A stretch of DNA of 43,373 nt from Lachnospiraceae bacterium. Lineage in GTDB: Bacteria > Bacillota > Clostridia > Lachnospirales > Lachnospiraceae. Within the stretch, counting starts at the first letter, position 1. Every line of letters starts with the position of its first letter. Under the pieces are notes generated by a model, which saw only the letters and a list, made by a program, of their open reading frames with translations, was not told the origin of the DNA and did no database searches. Made by a program: the position numbers and the translations under genes. This document shows positions 24,328-33,291 of this stretch, piece by piece. The stretch spans positions 1-43,373 of the forward strand of contig JAEEUR010000009.1 of NCBI GenBank assembly GCA_016290595.1, read 5' to 3'.

Positions 24328-26094
24328 TTATATCGCATACTGGCTCTTGAAGAGTTCGTAGTAGAAGCCCTTCTCTTCCAGCAGCGACTTATGCGTTCCT
24401 TGCTCCACAATCTGCCCGTCGCGCAGGACCAGGATCAGGTCCGCGTCCACGATGGTGGAGAGACGGTGGGCGATGACGAAGCAGGTACGGCTGCCCATCA
24501 GGCGGTCCATGGCCTTCTGGATCAGCAGTTCCGTGCGGGTGTCCACGTTGGAGGTGGCTTCATCCAGGATCAGCAGCGGCCGGTCGGCCAGCAGCGCCCG
24601 CGCGATGGTTAAGAGCTGCTTCTGGCCGGAGGAGACGGCGGTGCTGTCTTCGGAGATCACGGTGTCGTAGCCTTGCGGCAGGCGGCGGATGAAGTGGTCG
24701 CAGTAGGCGAAGTCGCAGGCTTTTTCGATCTCCTCGCGCGTGGCGCCGGGACGTCCGTAGGCGACGTTCTCCGCTACGGTGCCCTTAAAGAGCCAGGTGT
24801 CCTGCAGGACCATGGCGAAAAGCTTTCGGTTTTCAGCCCGGGAAAGCTCGGCGGTATCCCGCCCGTCGATCAGGATCTGGCCGCTTTGGATGTCGTAGAA
24901 GCGCATCAGCAGGTTGACGATGGTGGTCTTGCCCGCGCCGGTGGGGCCGACGATGGCGACCTTCCGGCCGGGCTTAACGTCCATGTTCAGGTCGCGGATC
25001 AGCGGCTTTTCGGGATCGTAGGAGAAGTCCACGTGGCGCAGCTCCACGCGGCCGCGGGTCGGAGCCTCCACGCGTCCCGCCGGATCCTCCTCTTCGGGCA
25101 GATCCAGCAGCGTAAAGACACGCTTCGCGGCGGATTTAATGTGCTGGATGTAACCCAGGCCGTAGGCGACCTGCTCCAGCGGCCCCGCGAACTGACGGGC
25201 AAAGAGGATCACCGTGACCACGGTCCCGATGGGCAGGCCGTGCCGGATGATCAGCCAGCCGCCCACGACGGCCACGGCGATGTAGGCCGCCGCATCCACG
25301 AAGGCGATGACCGGCTGCACGATGGACGAGAGGAAATTTCCGAAGATGCCGCTCTTCTGGTGGCGTTCGGAGAGCTCGTCGTAGCGTTCGCGCAGCTCCT
25401 TCTCCCGGTTGAAGGCCTTCGTGGTCGGGTAGTTGGTGAAGGCCTCCTCCGCGAGAGACGTCAGCTTGCCGCCCAGCTCGTAGTGGTTGTCCCAGTGGCT
25501 CTCTCCCAGACCCGCCATTTTCGCGGAAAGAAGGACCGACAGGGGCGATAAGAGCACTACGGGGATGGCCAGTCGCCAGTCCGTAATGAGCAGGATCGCC
25601 GCGATGACGGTCATCTTGAGGAAGCCCGAGAGCAGGATGTCCACGATGCCGAAAATGCTGGCCGACATGTCGCTCACGTCGTCCATCATCCGGTCGATGA
25701 CGTCGCCAGCCGGCGTTTTGTCCATATACAAGACGGGCAGGCGGCGCAGCTTTTCCGACAGGCGGATGCGCATGCCCGCGCAGTAGTAGCGGCTGACGAT
25801 GCTCTGCAGCAGGTAGTACTTGCCGTAGGTGAGGCCCGCTTCCAGCGCGTACACGCCGGCCAGGATTCCGATGCCGGGCAGCAGGCTCTTCGCCAGCCCG
25901 GGCGTTTTTTCCTGCGTCCAGGCGTAGAGCTGGTTCACCAGATCGCCCAGCAGCTCCGGGATCGCGACCGAGCAGCCGATCAGGATCAGGCAGATGAGCG
26001 CGGATAAGAGGACCCAGCCGCGAAGCGGCCGGATCTCCTTAACAAGGCGCTTTCCGGTCTCGTCGAAGATTCGGGTCTTTTCTTTCTTACTCAT
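24328..26094 (-). CDS. Heterodimeric ABC exporter subunit with canonical Walker B and degenerate signature
   Basis: This 588-residue half-transporter has an N-terminal six-helix membrane domain (about residues 30-310) and a C-terminal ATPase. Walker A is GPTGAGKTT, Walker B LLILDEATSNVD with the catalytic Glu, and the switch His in AHRLST. The signature is SSGQKQ instead of SGGQ. With the partner encoded just upstream, which shows the opposite deviations, this gives one active and one degenerate nucleotide site, as in TM287/288 and BmrCD. The ATG at 26094 overlaps the partner stop by ATGA. Likely substrate class is drugs or lipophilic compounds; not determined. Confidence 0.9.
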   Translation of the reverse strand: MSKKEKTRIFDETGKRLVKEIRPLRGWVLLSALICLILIGCSVAIPELLGDLVNQLYAWTQEKTPGLAKSLLPGIGILAGVYALEAGLTYGKYYLLQSIVSRYYCAGMRIRLSEKLRRLPVLYMDKTPAGDVIDRMMDDVSDMSASIFGIVDILLSGFLKMTVIAAILLITDWRLAIPVVLLSPLSVLLSAKMAGLGESHWDNHYELGGKLTSLAEEAFTNYPTTKAFNREKELRERYDELSERHQKSGIFGNFLSSIVQPVIAFVDAAAYIAVAVVGGWLIIRHGLPIGTVVTVILFARQFAGPLEQVAYGLGYIQHIKSAAKRVFTLLDLPEEEDPAGRVEAPTRGRVELRHVDFSYDPEKPLIRDLNMDVKPGRKVAIVGPTGAGKTTIVNLLMRFYDIQSGQILIDGRDTAELSRAENRKLFAMVLQDTWLFKGTVAENVAYGRPGATREEIEKACDFAYCDHFIRRLPQGYDTVISEDSTAVSSGQKQLLTIARALLADRPLLILDEATSNVDTRTELLIQKAMDRLMGSRTCFVIAHRLSTIVDADLILVLRDGQIVEQGTHKSLLEEKGFYYELFKSQYAI

Positions 26095-27824
26095 ACGGCC
26101 TCACCTCCCGTCTGGGAAAGGTAGATCTCCCGGTAGATGGAGCAGCTTTTCAGCAGCTCTTCGTGCGTCCCGGCGCCGGCCAAGGCGCCGTCCGCCAGGA
26201 CGAAGATGCGGTCGGAGTGCATGGCGGAGACCACCCGCTGCGTGATGACGATGCGGGTCTTCCCCTGCAGTTTCTCGTTCAGCGCGCGGCGGACCTTCGC
26301 TTCGGTGATGAAGTCCAGCGCGGAGAAGGAATCGTCGAAGATGTAGATCGGCGCGTCTTTTAAGATCGCCCGCGCGATGGCGAGCCGCTGCTTCTGGCCG
26401 CCGGAGATATTGGTCGCGGCCGGCTCCAGTCTGAATGCCAGCCCTTCCGCTTTTTCCTTAAAGAAGTCCGCGATCTGCGCCAGTTCCAGCGCCGCCCAGA
26501 GCTCCTCGTCCGTGGCCTCGGGCCGGCCCATGCGCAGATTTTCCGCCACGGTGCCCGCGTAGAGCATGGATTTCTGCAGCGCGCAGCTCACGTTGGCGCG
26601 GATATCCTTCGGAGAGATGGCGGCGGCGTCCCGCCCGTCGAAGGATAAGCGTCCCTTCGTCGGCGCGCGGAAGGCCAAAAGCAGCTCCGCCAGCGTGGTC
26701 TTGCCGGCGCCGGTCCCGCCGATGACGGAGACCCACTCGCCCGCCTTGATGTGCAGATCCACGCCGGACAGGGCAGGCAGGGAGCTGCCGGGATAGGTAT
26801 AGCCCGCGTGATCCAGATCAACGGCGCCGGAGAAAACGAGTCCTTCGGCAGGCTTCTCCTCCTCCAGGCCGGTGGATTCCGTGATCTGCTTTAAGCGCTT
26901 GAGCGTCACGCGGATATGCGGAAGGGCGACGATATCGTAGGAGACGGCAACAATCGCCCCCAGGATGATGTTGATGTACTGCACGATGGCGAAGATGTCG
27001 CCGGCGGTCAGGCGGCTGCCTTTTTCCATACGCACGCCGCCCAGGAACACGATCAGCAGGGCCGCCAGGTTCAGGACCAGCGCCGCCGCCGGATCCACGA
27101 TCTCCATGCGGACGTTGGCGCGGATGAAGCTTTCGGCCATGACGTGCGTGGCGTCGGCGATCCGTTCGTGGGACTGCTGCTCCCGGTCGAAGGCGCGGAT
27201 GACGCGGATGCCCCGCAGGCGCTCCCGGACCAGCTCGTTCTGCTTATCGCACTGCTTGTCCCCCAGATCCCAGAGCTGCTCCATGTTCCGGCTCATGAGC
27301 AGGCCGGCGCCGATCAGGAGCGGCACCGCGATCAGGATCACCAGCGAGAGCTGGATATCCTTGCGCATGCAGAGGAAAACGCCGCCCAGGAACATCAGCG
27401 GGATGATCAGGATGCTGCCGCAGAGCGACGAAATGATCCAGTTCAGGTTGCCGACGTCGTGCGTGATCCGCGTGACCAGATCGGAGGTCCCGATGCGGCC
27501 CACCTCGGAGAGCGTCATACGGTGGACCTGCTCAAAAAGGGCGGAGCGCAGGCTCTTGGTGTAACCCGCCACGACGTGATAGACCAGCCAGTAGCCGCCG
27601 GCCACGGTGGCCAGGCTCAGGGCGGAAAGCCCCAGCATCCAGCCGGCGGTCGTCAGGATATAGCCGAAGGTATCGGCCTCCGCCGCGCCGTAAACGCCCT
27701 TGTCCAGCACCTCGGACATGAGCGTGGGCAGCATGAGGTCGCAGACCGCCGAGACGGCCATCAGCAGGGTGGCCAGCGCGATCTTCCCCCGGTACGGTTT
27801 CAGATATGAAAAAATCTTACGCAA
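26091..27824 (-). CDS. Heterodimeric ABC exporter subunit with degenerate Walker B and switch
   Basis: This 577-residue half-transporter has a six-helix membrane domain and an ATPase with Walker A GGTGAGKTT and a good signature SGGQKQRLAIARA. Walker B ends IYIFDDSFSALD, Asp replacing the catalytic Glu, and the switch position reads ITQRVV, Gln replacing His. These are the hallmarks of the non-catalytic subunit in asymmetric exporters. It starts at TTG 27824 with AAAGGAGA 8 bases upstream, and that start lies within the last codons of the ABC-F gene (8-base overlap), so translation is coupled. Confidence 0.9.
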   Translation of the reverse strand: MRKIFSYLKPYRGKIALATLLMAVSAVCDLMLPTLMSEVLDKGVYGAAEADTFGYILTTAGWMLGLSALSLATVAGGYWLVYHVVAGYTKSLRSALFEQVHRMTLSEVGRIGTSDLVTRITHDVGNLNWIISSLCGSILIIPLMFLGGVFLCMRKDIQLSLVILIAVPLLIGAGLLMSRNMEQLWDLGDKQCDKQNELVRERLRGIRVIRAFDREQQSHERIADATHVMAESFIRANVRMEIVDPAAALVLNLAALLIVFLGGVRMEKGSRLTAGDIFAIVQYINIILGAIVAVSYDIVALPHIRVTLKRLKQITESTGLEEEKPAEGLVFSGAVDLDHAGYTYPGSSLPALSGVDLHIKAGEWVSVIGGTGAGKTTLAELLLAFRAPTKGRLSFDGRDAAAISPKDIRANVSCALQKSMLYAGTVAENLRMGRPEATDEELWAALELAQIADFFKEKAEGLAFRLEPAATNISGGQKQRLAIARAILKDAPIYIFDDSFSALDFITEAKVRRALNEKLQGKTRIVITQRVVSAMHSDRIFVLADGALAGAGTHEELLKSCSIYREIYLSQTGGEAV

Positions 27825-29364
27825 AATGAACGTCTCCTTTCAGCCCCGCCGCCGTCAGTTCGTAAACTTTGGTACAGACTTCGCTCAGGAACTTGCGGTC
27901 GTGCGAGACGCTGATGACGGCGCCGGGATACTCCGACAGAAGGCGGCGTATCACCGGGCCGGACAACGGTGAAAAATTGCGGGTGGGCTCGTCCAGGATC
28001 AGGACGTTCGCCCCCGATAAACTTGATTGTAAGAGCAGCAGCTTGGCGCGCTGGCCGCCGGACAGCTCTTCCATGGGATGCTCCATCTCCTCGGTCGTGT
28101 AGCGCATGGCGCCCAGGTAGGTGCGGATGCGGGTCTGCTCCGCCTTATCGCCGAGGGGGCACAAGAATTCCAGCGGCGGCAGGCTCCCGTCCAGGCTGTC
28201 CGCGTAATTCTGCGGCATATAAGCGGCGCTCAGGTCCTGCCGGGGCAGCAGCCGGGCCGCGATCTCCTTCAGGAGCGTGCTTTTCCCGACGCCGTTCTTC
28301 CCGACGATCCCGATCCTTTCCGGGCCGCGCACGAAGAGGCTGACGTCCCGCGCCAAGAGGCGCCCTTCCGGATTCTTCAGTTCCGGCAGCTCCAGCTCCA
28401 GCACGGTCTTTCCGGCCGGCATGGCCGAACGCGCCGTATCGAACCTGAAGAAGATGGCCTCCTCCTGCTCGGGGAAATCCGTCATGTCCTCGTCCTCGCG
28501 GGCGAAGCGCCGCTCCAGCGACTTGACGGTATGCATCTTTTTCTTTAAAAGCCGCCCCGCGGACGGAGCCTGCCGCGAGACGTTCGCCTGCGCGGCCTCC
28601 ACGCTGTCGTGGATCCGGCGGAATTTTTCGTCCCGGATCTTTTTGTCGCGCCGCTCGCTCTGCGCCTCTTTCGCCTGCTGCGCGAAGGCGCTCTCCCGCT
28701 GCCGCACGTACTCGCGGTAGGGCAGGCGCGCCACGGTATAGCGCGGCCGGCTCTTTTTCCGCAGCTGCTCCAGATGGATCACGACGTTCGCGGTCTTCTC
28801 AATCAGGGTCTCATCGTGCGAGATGAACAGGACGGTCTTATCCGTGCGGCGGATGAAGCTCTCCAGCCACTCCAGGGTCTGAAGATCCAGGTCGTTGGAC
28901 GGCTCGTCCAGAAGAAGCACCGTAGGATCGGCCAGCAGCAGCTTTAAGAGCTGCGCCTTGATCAGCTCGCCGCCGGAGAGGGTCGAAAGCAGCTGCGCCG
29001 ACTGCGGAAAGTCCTCCGGCAGCCCGAGCTCGCGCGTTAAGCGCTGCAGTTCCTTCGGGGAATGCTCCCAGAAGTCCGACGCCTCCTCGAAATAAGCCGC
29101 CAGCGTCTTTTGCCGCCCGGCCGCCGGCATCTCCTGCGGGAGATAGCCCAGCCGCTCGCCGGGACAGATTCGCTCCCCTTCGGCTTCGGTATAGTCTTCG
29201 GTCAGGGACGGATCATAGATCCATTTCAAGAGCGTGCTCTTGCCGTTGCCCTCCTCGCCGATCAGGACGGCTTTGTCGCCCGGATTCAGGGTCAGATTAA
29301 AGTCCTCCAGAAGGAGGTGCAGGTCTTTTTTATGTGAGATCGTTACGTTTCGTACTTGCAGCAT
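27817..29364 (-). CDS. ABC-F family ATPase, probably a ribosome-protection protein
   Basis: This 515-residue soluble protein has two ABC domains and no membrane segment. Domain 1 has GEEGNGKSTLL, LSGGE and LLLDEPSNDLD; the linker (about residues 210-300) is rich in Lys, Arg and Glu, the ribosome-contacting region of ABC-F proteins. Domain 2 has GKNGVGKSTLL, LSGGQRAK and LILDEPTRNFSPLS, where NFSPLS replaces the usual N-[HF]-L-D. The ATG at 29364 follows AAAGGAGGA by 8 bases; an upstream in-frame start would lie in the terminator region. The leader holds a terminator and a short upstream frame, as in antibiotic-inducible resistance ABC-F genes. The drug class is unknown. Confidence 0.85.
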   Translation of the reverse strand: MLQVRNVTISHKKDLHLLLEDFNLTLNPGDKAVLIGEEGNGKSTLLKWIYDPSLTEDYTEAEGERICPGERLGYLPQEMPAAGRQKTLAAYFEEASDFWEHSPKELQRLTRELGLPEDFPQSAQLLSTLSGGELIKAQLLKLLLADPTVLLLDEPSNDLDLQTLEWLESFIRRTDKTVLFISHDETLIEKTANVVIHLEQLRKKSRPRYTVARLPYREYVRQRESAFAQQAKEAQSERRDKKIRDEKFRRIHDSVEAAQANVSRQAPSAGRLLKKKMHTVKSLERRFAREDEDMTDFPEQEEAIFFRFDTARSAMPAGKTVLELELPELKNPEGRLLARDVSLFVRGPERIGIVGKNGVGKSTLLKEIAARLLPRQDLSAAYMPQNYADSLDGSLPPLEFLCPLGDKAEQTRIRTYLGAMRYTTEEMEHPMEELSGGQRAKLLLLQSSLSGANVLILDEPTRNFSPLSGPVIRRLLSEYPGAVISVSHDRKFLSEVCTKVYELTAAGLKGDVHFA

Positions 29365-29395
29365 GGAGCGTTCCTCCTTTTCATGATTCCGCACA

Positions 29396-29430
29396 CAAAA
29401 ACAGGTCCGTTCGTTCCGAAACGGACCTGT
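29396..29430 (-). terminator. Intrinsic terminator in the ABC-F leader (probable attenuator)
   Basis: Reading minus, ACAGGTCCGTT-TCGGAACG-AACGGACCTGT forms an 11-bp perfect stem followed by TTTTTG. Only about 30 bases lie between it and the ABC-F start codon, too few for an independent promoter plus leader, so ABC-F expression needs read-through or antitermination. It can also end metK transcripts. Confidence 0.85.
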
Positions 29431-29563
29431 CTTCAAAAGGCCTGTCTGACAGAGCAATAAAACGCTCTTTTAGGAAGGCGGTCTGAGCACGGTAATCCGA
29501 TTCGGCACGAACAAAGAAACCCGTCCCGGGCTTATACTCTCTGTTCCTTTTTACCGATCGCAG

Positions 29564-29578
29564 TTACCGAATGGTCAT
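29564..29578 (-). CDS. Candidate 4-residue leader peptide (MTIR) upstream of the ABC-F gene
   Basis: ATG ACC ATT CGG TAA follows a perfect GGAGG by 5 bases, 25 bases after the metK stop and upstream of the attenuator-like terminator. A drug-stalled ribosome here could alter leader folding. It is too short to judge by coding statistics. Confidence 0.4.
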   Translation of the reverse strand: MTIR

Positions 29579-29602
29579 CTTAGCCTCCGTCAGCTTCTGT
29601 CT

Positions 29603-30790
29603 TTATTCCAGATACTTTTTCAGTTCCTCTGCCTTGTCTGTCTTTTCCCAGGGAAAACCCTGATCCTCGCGCCCGAAGTGGCCGTACGCCGCCGTCTTCC
29701 GGTAGATGGGCCGCTTCAGATCCAGCATCTCGATGATGCCGGCCGGCCTTAAGTCGAAGTGCTTCCGGATGATCTCCACCAGCTTTTCGTCGGAGAGCTT
29801 TCCGGTCCCGAAGGTCTCCACCTGGATGGAGGTCGGGTGCGCTACGCCGATGGCGTAGGCCAGCTGCAGCTCGCAGCGGTCCGCCAGGCCTGCCGCCACG
29901 ATGTTCTTCGCCACGTAGCGGGCGGCGTAGGCCGCGCTGCGGTCCACCTTGGTCGGGTCCTTGCCGGAGAAAGCGCCGCCGCCGTGGCGGGCCATGCCGC
30001 CGTAGGTGTCCACGATGATCTTCCGGCCGGTGAGGCCCGAATCGCCCTGCGGCCCGCCGATCACAAAGCGGCCCGTCGGGTTGATATAAAAGCGCGTGTC
30101 CTCCCGAAGCATTTCCTTCGGCAGGATCGGATCCAGTACGTATTTCTTAATGTCCTCGTGCAGCTGTTCCTGTGAGATTTCAGGCGCGTGCTGCGCGGAG
30201 ACGATCACGTTGTCAATGGCACAGGGGTGTCCGTTTTCGTCGTATTCGATTGTCACCTGCGTTTTTCCGTCCGGCCGCAGGTAAGGCAGCGTGCCGTTCT
30301 TGCGCACGTCCGCCAGCCGTTTCGCCAGCTTGTGGGCCAGCGAGATCGGGTAAGGCATCAGCTCCGGCGTCTCGTTCGAGGCGTAGCCGAACATCATGCC
30401 CTGGTCGCCGGCGCCGATGGTATCCTTGACGTCGGTCTTGTCCCGGCCGCGCTGCTCCAGCGCCTCGTTCACGCCCATGGCGATGTCCGGGCTCTGCTCG
30501 TCGATGGCGGTGAAAACCGCGCAGCTCTGCCCGTCGAAGCCGTATTTGGCCCGGTCGTAGCCGATCTCAAGCACCGTGTCGCGCACGATCTTCTGAATAT
30601 CCACGTAGCCCTTGGTCGTAATTTCTCCCATCACGACCACAAAGCCCGTGGAGGTCAGCGTCTCGCAGGCCACACGGCTGTCCGGGTCCTGTTTTATAAG
30701 TTCATCCAGGATCGCGTCCGAGATGGCATCGCACATCTTGTCGGGATGCCCTTCCGTCACCGATTCGGAGGTAAATAATCGTTTTTCCAT
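29603..30790 (-). CDS. metK: S-adenosylmethionine synthetase
   Basis: This 395-residue enzyme makes S-adenosylmethionine from methionine and ATP. Characteristic motifs are [20 protein letters not shown] (His15, Asp17), [12 protein letters not shown] and [16 protein letters not shown]. Length is normal. The start is the ATG at 30790 ([11 protein letters not shown]) with GAGGTG 9 bases upstream; an in-frame ATG at 30814 lies within a dispersed intergenic repeat and is rejected. It follows murA across a 65-base gap holding a 20-bp palindrome. No SAM riboswitch is visible in the gap. Confidence 0.97.
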   Translation of the reverse strand: MEKRLFTSESVTEGHPDKMCDAISDAILDELIKQDPDSRVACETLTSTGFVVVMGEITTKGYVDIQKIVRDTVLEIGYDRAKYGFDGQSCAVFTAIDEQSPDIAMGVNEALEQRGRDKTDVKDTIGAGDQGMMFGYASNETPELMPYPISLAHKLAKRLADVRKNGTLPYLRPDGKTQVTIEYDENGHPCAIDNVIVSAQHAPEISQEQLHEDIKKYVLDPILPKEMLREDTRFYINPTGRFVIGGPQGDSGLTGRKIIVDTYGGMARHGGGAFSGKDPTKVDRSAAYAARYVAKNIVAAGLADRCELQLAYAIGVAHPTSIQVETFGTGKLSDEKLVEIIRKHFDLRPAGIIEMLDLKRPIYRKTAAYGHFGREDQGFPWEKTDKAEELKKYLE

Positions 30791-30829
30791 ATCTGTTAAC
30801 ACCTCATCCGTCACGGCTCTGCCGCGACA

Positions 30830-30849
30830 CCTTCCCCTCGAGGGGAAGG
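30830..30849. repeat. Perfect 20-bp palindrome in a dispersed repeat-like context
   Basis: CCTTCCCCTCGAGGGGAAGG is fully self-complementary. The flanking bases (ACCTCATCCGTCACGGCTCT and so on) resemble an intergenic repeat that I remember as common in gut Clostridia genomes. It lies between murA and metK and can form a cruciform or mRNA hairpin. Confidence 0.7.
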
Positions 30850-30855
30850 CAGGGT

Positions 30856-32145
30856 TTATCCTATCTTTAATTTGGCCTTCTGCAGCTCGTCCTCGTCGGT
30901 CACCAGCTTGATCTGCGCGCCTAAATTGCTCAGCTTTTCGGCAAAGTCCTCATAGCCGCGCAGGACGTAGTCCACGTTGTCGACCACGCTGATGCCTTCG
31001 GCCGCCAGGCCCGCCAGCACCAGCGCCGCGCCGGCCCGGAGGTCGGGCGCCACCAGTTCCGCGCCTTTTAAGTTGCCGCCGCCCTTGAAGATGGCGACCG
31101 AGCCCTTCACTTCGGTGTCCGCGCCCATCTTGTTGAGCTCGTCCACGTATTTGAAGCGGTTCTCGAAAATGCTCTCGGTAATGGTGCCCACGCCGTCCGC
31201 CATGCAGAGGGCGACGCCCATCTGCGGCTGCATATCCGTCGGGAAGCCGGGATACGGCAGGGTCTTGACGTTGCAGGCGTACAGGCTCGGCCGGCCCACC
31301 ACTCGGATGGCGTCGCCGTGTTCGGAGACCTCGCAGCCCATCTCAAGGAGTTTCGCGGAAATAGCGTCCATGTGCTGCGGAATGATGTGCCGCACCAGGA
31401 TATCGCCCTTTGTGATGGCCGCCGCCATCATGAAGGTGCCCGCTTCGATCTGGTCCGGAATGATGGTATATTCCGTACCGTGCAGGCGCTCCACGCCGGT
31501 AATGCGGATGACGTCCATGCCGGCGCCCTTGATGCGCGCCCCCATGGAGTTGAGCATGTTGGCCATATCCACGATGTGCGGCTCCTTCGCCGCATTCTCG
31601 ATGATGGTGTTGCCCTTTGCCAGGACGGAGGCCAGCATCAGGTTCATGGTCGCGCCGACGGACGCCATATCCAGATAGATATGGGAGCCCTTCAGCTCCT
31701 TCGCGTCCAGCACCACCATGCCGTTCTCGTTGTGAGAGCTGGCGCCCAGCATCCGGAAGCCCTTGATGTGCTGGTCGATCGGCCGGTTGCCGATATTGCA
31801 GCCGCCGGGCATGGAGACCTCCGCATGGTGGTACTTGCCCAAAAGTGCGCCCAGCAGATAGTAGCCGGCCCGGAGCTTTTTAATGTACGGGCTGTCGGCG
31901 CAGGCTGTGAAGATATTGGCCGCGTTCAGCTTCACCGTGTGGCGGTCGGGCCGCTCGACGATGACGCCGATCTCTTTGAAGGCGGAAAGCAGGACCGTGA
32001 CGTCGCTGACGTCCGGCACATTTTCCACGGTTACCGTATCATCCGTAAGGATCGCGGCGGTCAGGATCCCCAGCGCGGCATTTTTCGCGCCGCTGATGGT
32101 GACCTCCCCCACGAGGGGGTTGCCGCCCTTCATAACATATCGCAT
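30856..32145 (-). CDS. murA: UDP-N-acetylglucosamine 1-carboxyvinyltransferase
   Basis: This 429-residue enzyme performs the first committed step of peptidoglycan synthesis, transferring enolpyruvate from PEP to UDP-GlcNAc. The substrate motif GAKNAALG (Lys21, Asn22) and the fosfomycin-reactive Cys116 in [15 protein letters not shown] are both present, so the enzyme should be fosfomycin-sensitive by that criterion. AGGAG precedes the ATG at 32145. It is downstream of fba across a hairpin (32161-32184). Many Bacillota have two MurA copies; only this one is in the window. Confidence 0.97.
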   Translation of the reverse strand: MRYVMKGGNPLVGEVTISGAKNAALGILTAAILTDDTVTVENVPDVSDVTVLLSAFKEIGVIVERPDRHTVKLNAANIFTACADSPYIKKLRAGYYLLGALLGKYHHAEVSMPGGCNIGNRPIDQHIKGFRMLGASSHNENGMVVLDAKELKGSHIYLDMASVGATMNLMLASVLAKGNTIIENAAKEPHIVDMANMLNSMGARIKGAGMDVIRITGVERLHGTEYTIIPDQIEAGTFMMAAAITKGDILVRHIIPQHMDAISAKLLEMGCEVSEHGDAIRVVGRPSLYACNVKTLPYPGFPTDMQPQMGVALCMADGVGTITESIFENRFKYVDELNKMGADTEVKGSVAIFKGGGNLKGAELVAPDLRAGAALVLAGLAAEGISVVDNVDYVLRGYEDFAEKLSNLGAQIKLVTDEDELQKAKLKIG

Positions 32146-32160
32146 AAAAACTCCTAAGAA

Positions 32161-32184
32161 GGGGCCGATGCGGGCATCCGCCCC
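32161..32184 (-). terminator. Hairpin between fba and murA
   Basis: Arms GGGGCCGATGC and GCATCCGCCCC (plus reading) pair over 10 of 11 positions around a 2-base loop, followed in the minus direction by a short TTCTT. It may end part of the fba transcripts before murA. Confidence 0.65.
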
Positions 32185-32200
32185 CGTTTGTTACCGATTA

Positions 32201-33160
32201 TCAGGCTTTTCCGTTGCAGCCCAGGACGTTCACGAGCATGTGCGCCACCATGGCCTTCACGGCCGCACGGGCGGGCTTTAAGTACTGGCGGGGATCAAAA
32301 TCGGCCGGATGCTCCGCGAAATACTTGCGGATGGTCGCCGTCATGGCCAGACGGATATCGGAGTCGATATTGATCTTGCAGACCGCCATGCGGGCCGCCT
32401 GGCGCAGCTGATCCTCCGGCACGCCGACCGCATCGGGCATCGCGCCGCCGTAGGTGTTGATGATCTTCACGAATTCCTGCGGAACGGAGGAAGCGCCGTG
32501 CAGCACGATGGGGAAGCCGGGCAGACGCTGGGAGACGTCTTCCAGAATGTCGAAGCGCAGGGGCGGCGGCTGCAGGATGCCGTTCTCGTCGCGGGTGCAC
32601 TGATCGGGCTTGAACTTGTAGGCGCCGTGGCTGGTGCCGATGGCGATGGCCAGGGAGTCGCAGCCGGTGCGCTCCACGAATTCCTGCACGTCCTCGGGAC
32701 GGGTGTAGGAGCCGACCGCATGGCTGACTTCGTCTTCGATGCCGGCCAGGGTGCCCAGCTCGGCCTCGACGACCACGCCGTGATCGTGCGCGTACTTCAC
32801 CACTTCCTTGGTGACGGCGATGTTTTCCTCAAAGGACTTGGCGGAGGCGTCGATCATGACGGAGGTGAAGCCGCCGTCCACGCAGCTCTTGCAGGTCTCG
32901 AAGGAATCGCCGTGATCCAGGTGCAGGCAGATCGGCAGGCCGGAGTCTTCCACGGCAGCTTCGACCAGCTTCTTCAAGTAGATGGGGTTGGCGTAGGCGC
33001 GGGCGCCTTTGGACACCTGCAGAATCAGCGGGGCGTTGTTTTCTTTGCCCGCATCCACGATGCCCTGGATGATTTCCATATTATTAACATTGAACGCCCC
33101 GATGGCATAGCCGCCGTCGTAGGCTTTGCGGAACATTTCAGTACTGGTTACTAATGGCAT
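32201..33160 (-). CDS. fba: Class II fructose-bisphosphate aldolase
   Basis: This 319-residue zinc enzyme cleaves fructose-1,6-bisphosphate in glycolysis and forms it in gluconeogenesis. Zinc ligands and catalytic residues are visible: Asp82 and His83 in HLDHGDS, Glu134 region in VEAELGTLAG, His178 in GTSHGAYKF and His221 in LHGASSVP. AGGAGGT precedes the ATG at 33160. It has its own promoter (33194-33221), and fbp, the opposing gluconeogenic enzyme, lies about 1.2 kb away on the other strand. Confidence 0.97.
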   Translation of the reverse strand: MPLVTSTEMFRKAYDGGYAIGAFNVNNMEIIQGIVDAGKENNAPLILQVSKGARAYANPIYLKKLVEAAVEDSGLPICLHLDHGDSFETCKSCVDGGFTSVMIDASAKSFEENIAVTKEVVKYAHDHGVVVEAELGTLAGIEDEVSHAVGSYTRPEDVQEFVERTGCDSLAIAIGTSHGAYKFKPDQCTRDENGILQPPPLRFDILEDVSQRLPGFPIVLHGASSVPQEFVKIINTYGGAMPDAVGVPEDQLRQAARMAVCKINIDSDIRLAMTATIRKYFAEHPADFDPRQYLKPARAAVKAMVAHMLVNVLGCNGKA

Positions 33161-33185
33161 AGTAAAACCTCCTCAAATATTTTCG

Positions 33186-33221
33186 GTGCTATCATTGTAG
33201 CACAAAATCCAAAAAAGGCAA
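33186..33221 (-). promoter_or_regulatory. fba promoter overlapped by a perfect dyad
   Basis: Minus strand: TTGCCT (33221-33216), 16 bases, TACAAT (33199-33194) with TGC before the -10 box. A dyad GTGCTA-6-TAGCAC (33186-33203) covers the -10 box and may be an operator. Confidence 0.6.
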
Positions 33222-33291
33222 GAGGGAAAATACGCCGGACCTACCTTATACGGAAAACGTGCCTGCCTTTCCCGCGGGCGGCGATGGGCGC

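Noticed and set aside
30791-30814. Upstream in-frame start of metK.
   Set aside because: Lies within repeat-like sequence and the GAGGTG ribosome site is inside it, upstream of the internal ATG.
30791-30855. SAM riboswitch or T-box before metK.
   Set aside because: The 65-base gap is filled by the palindrome and ribosome site; no conserved riboswitch core is visible.
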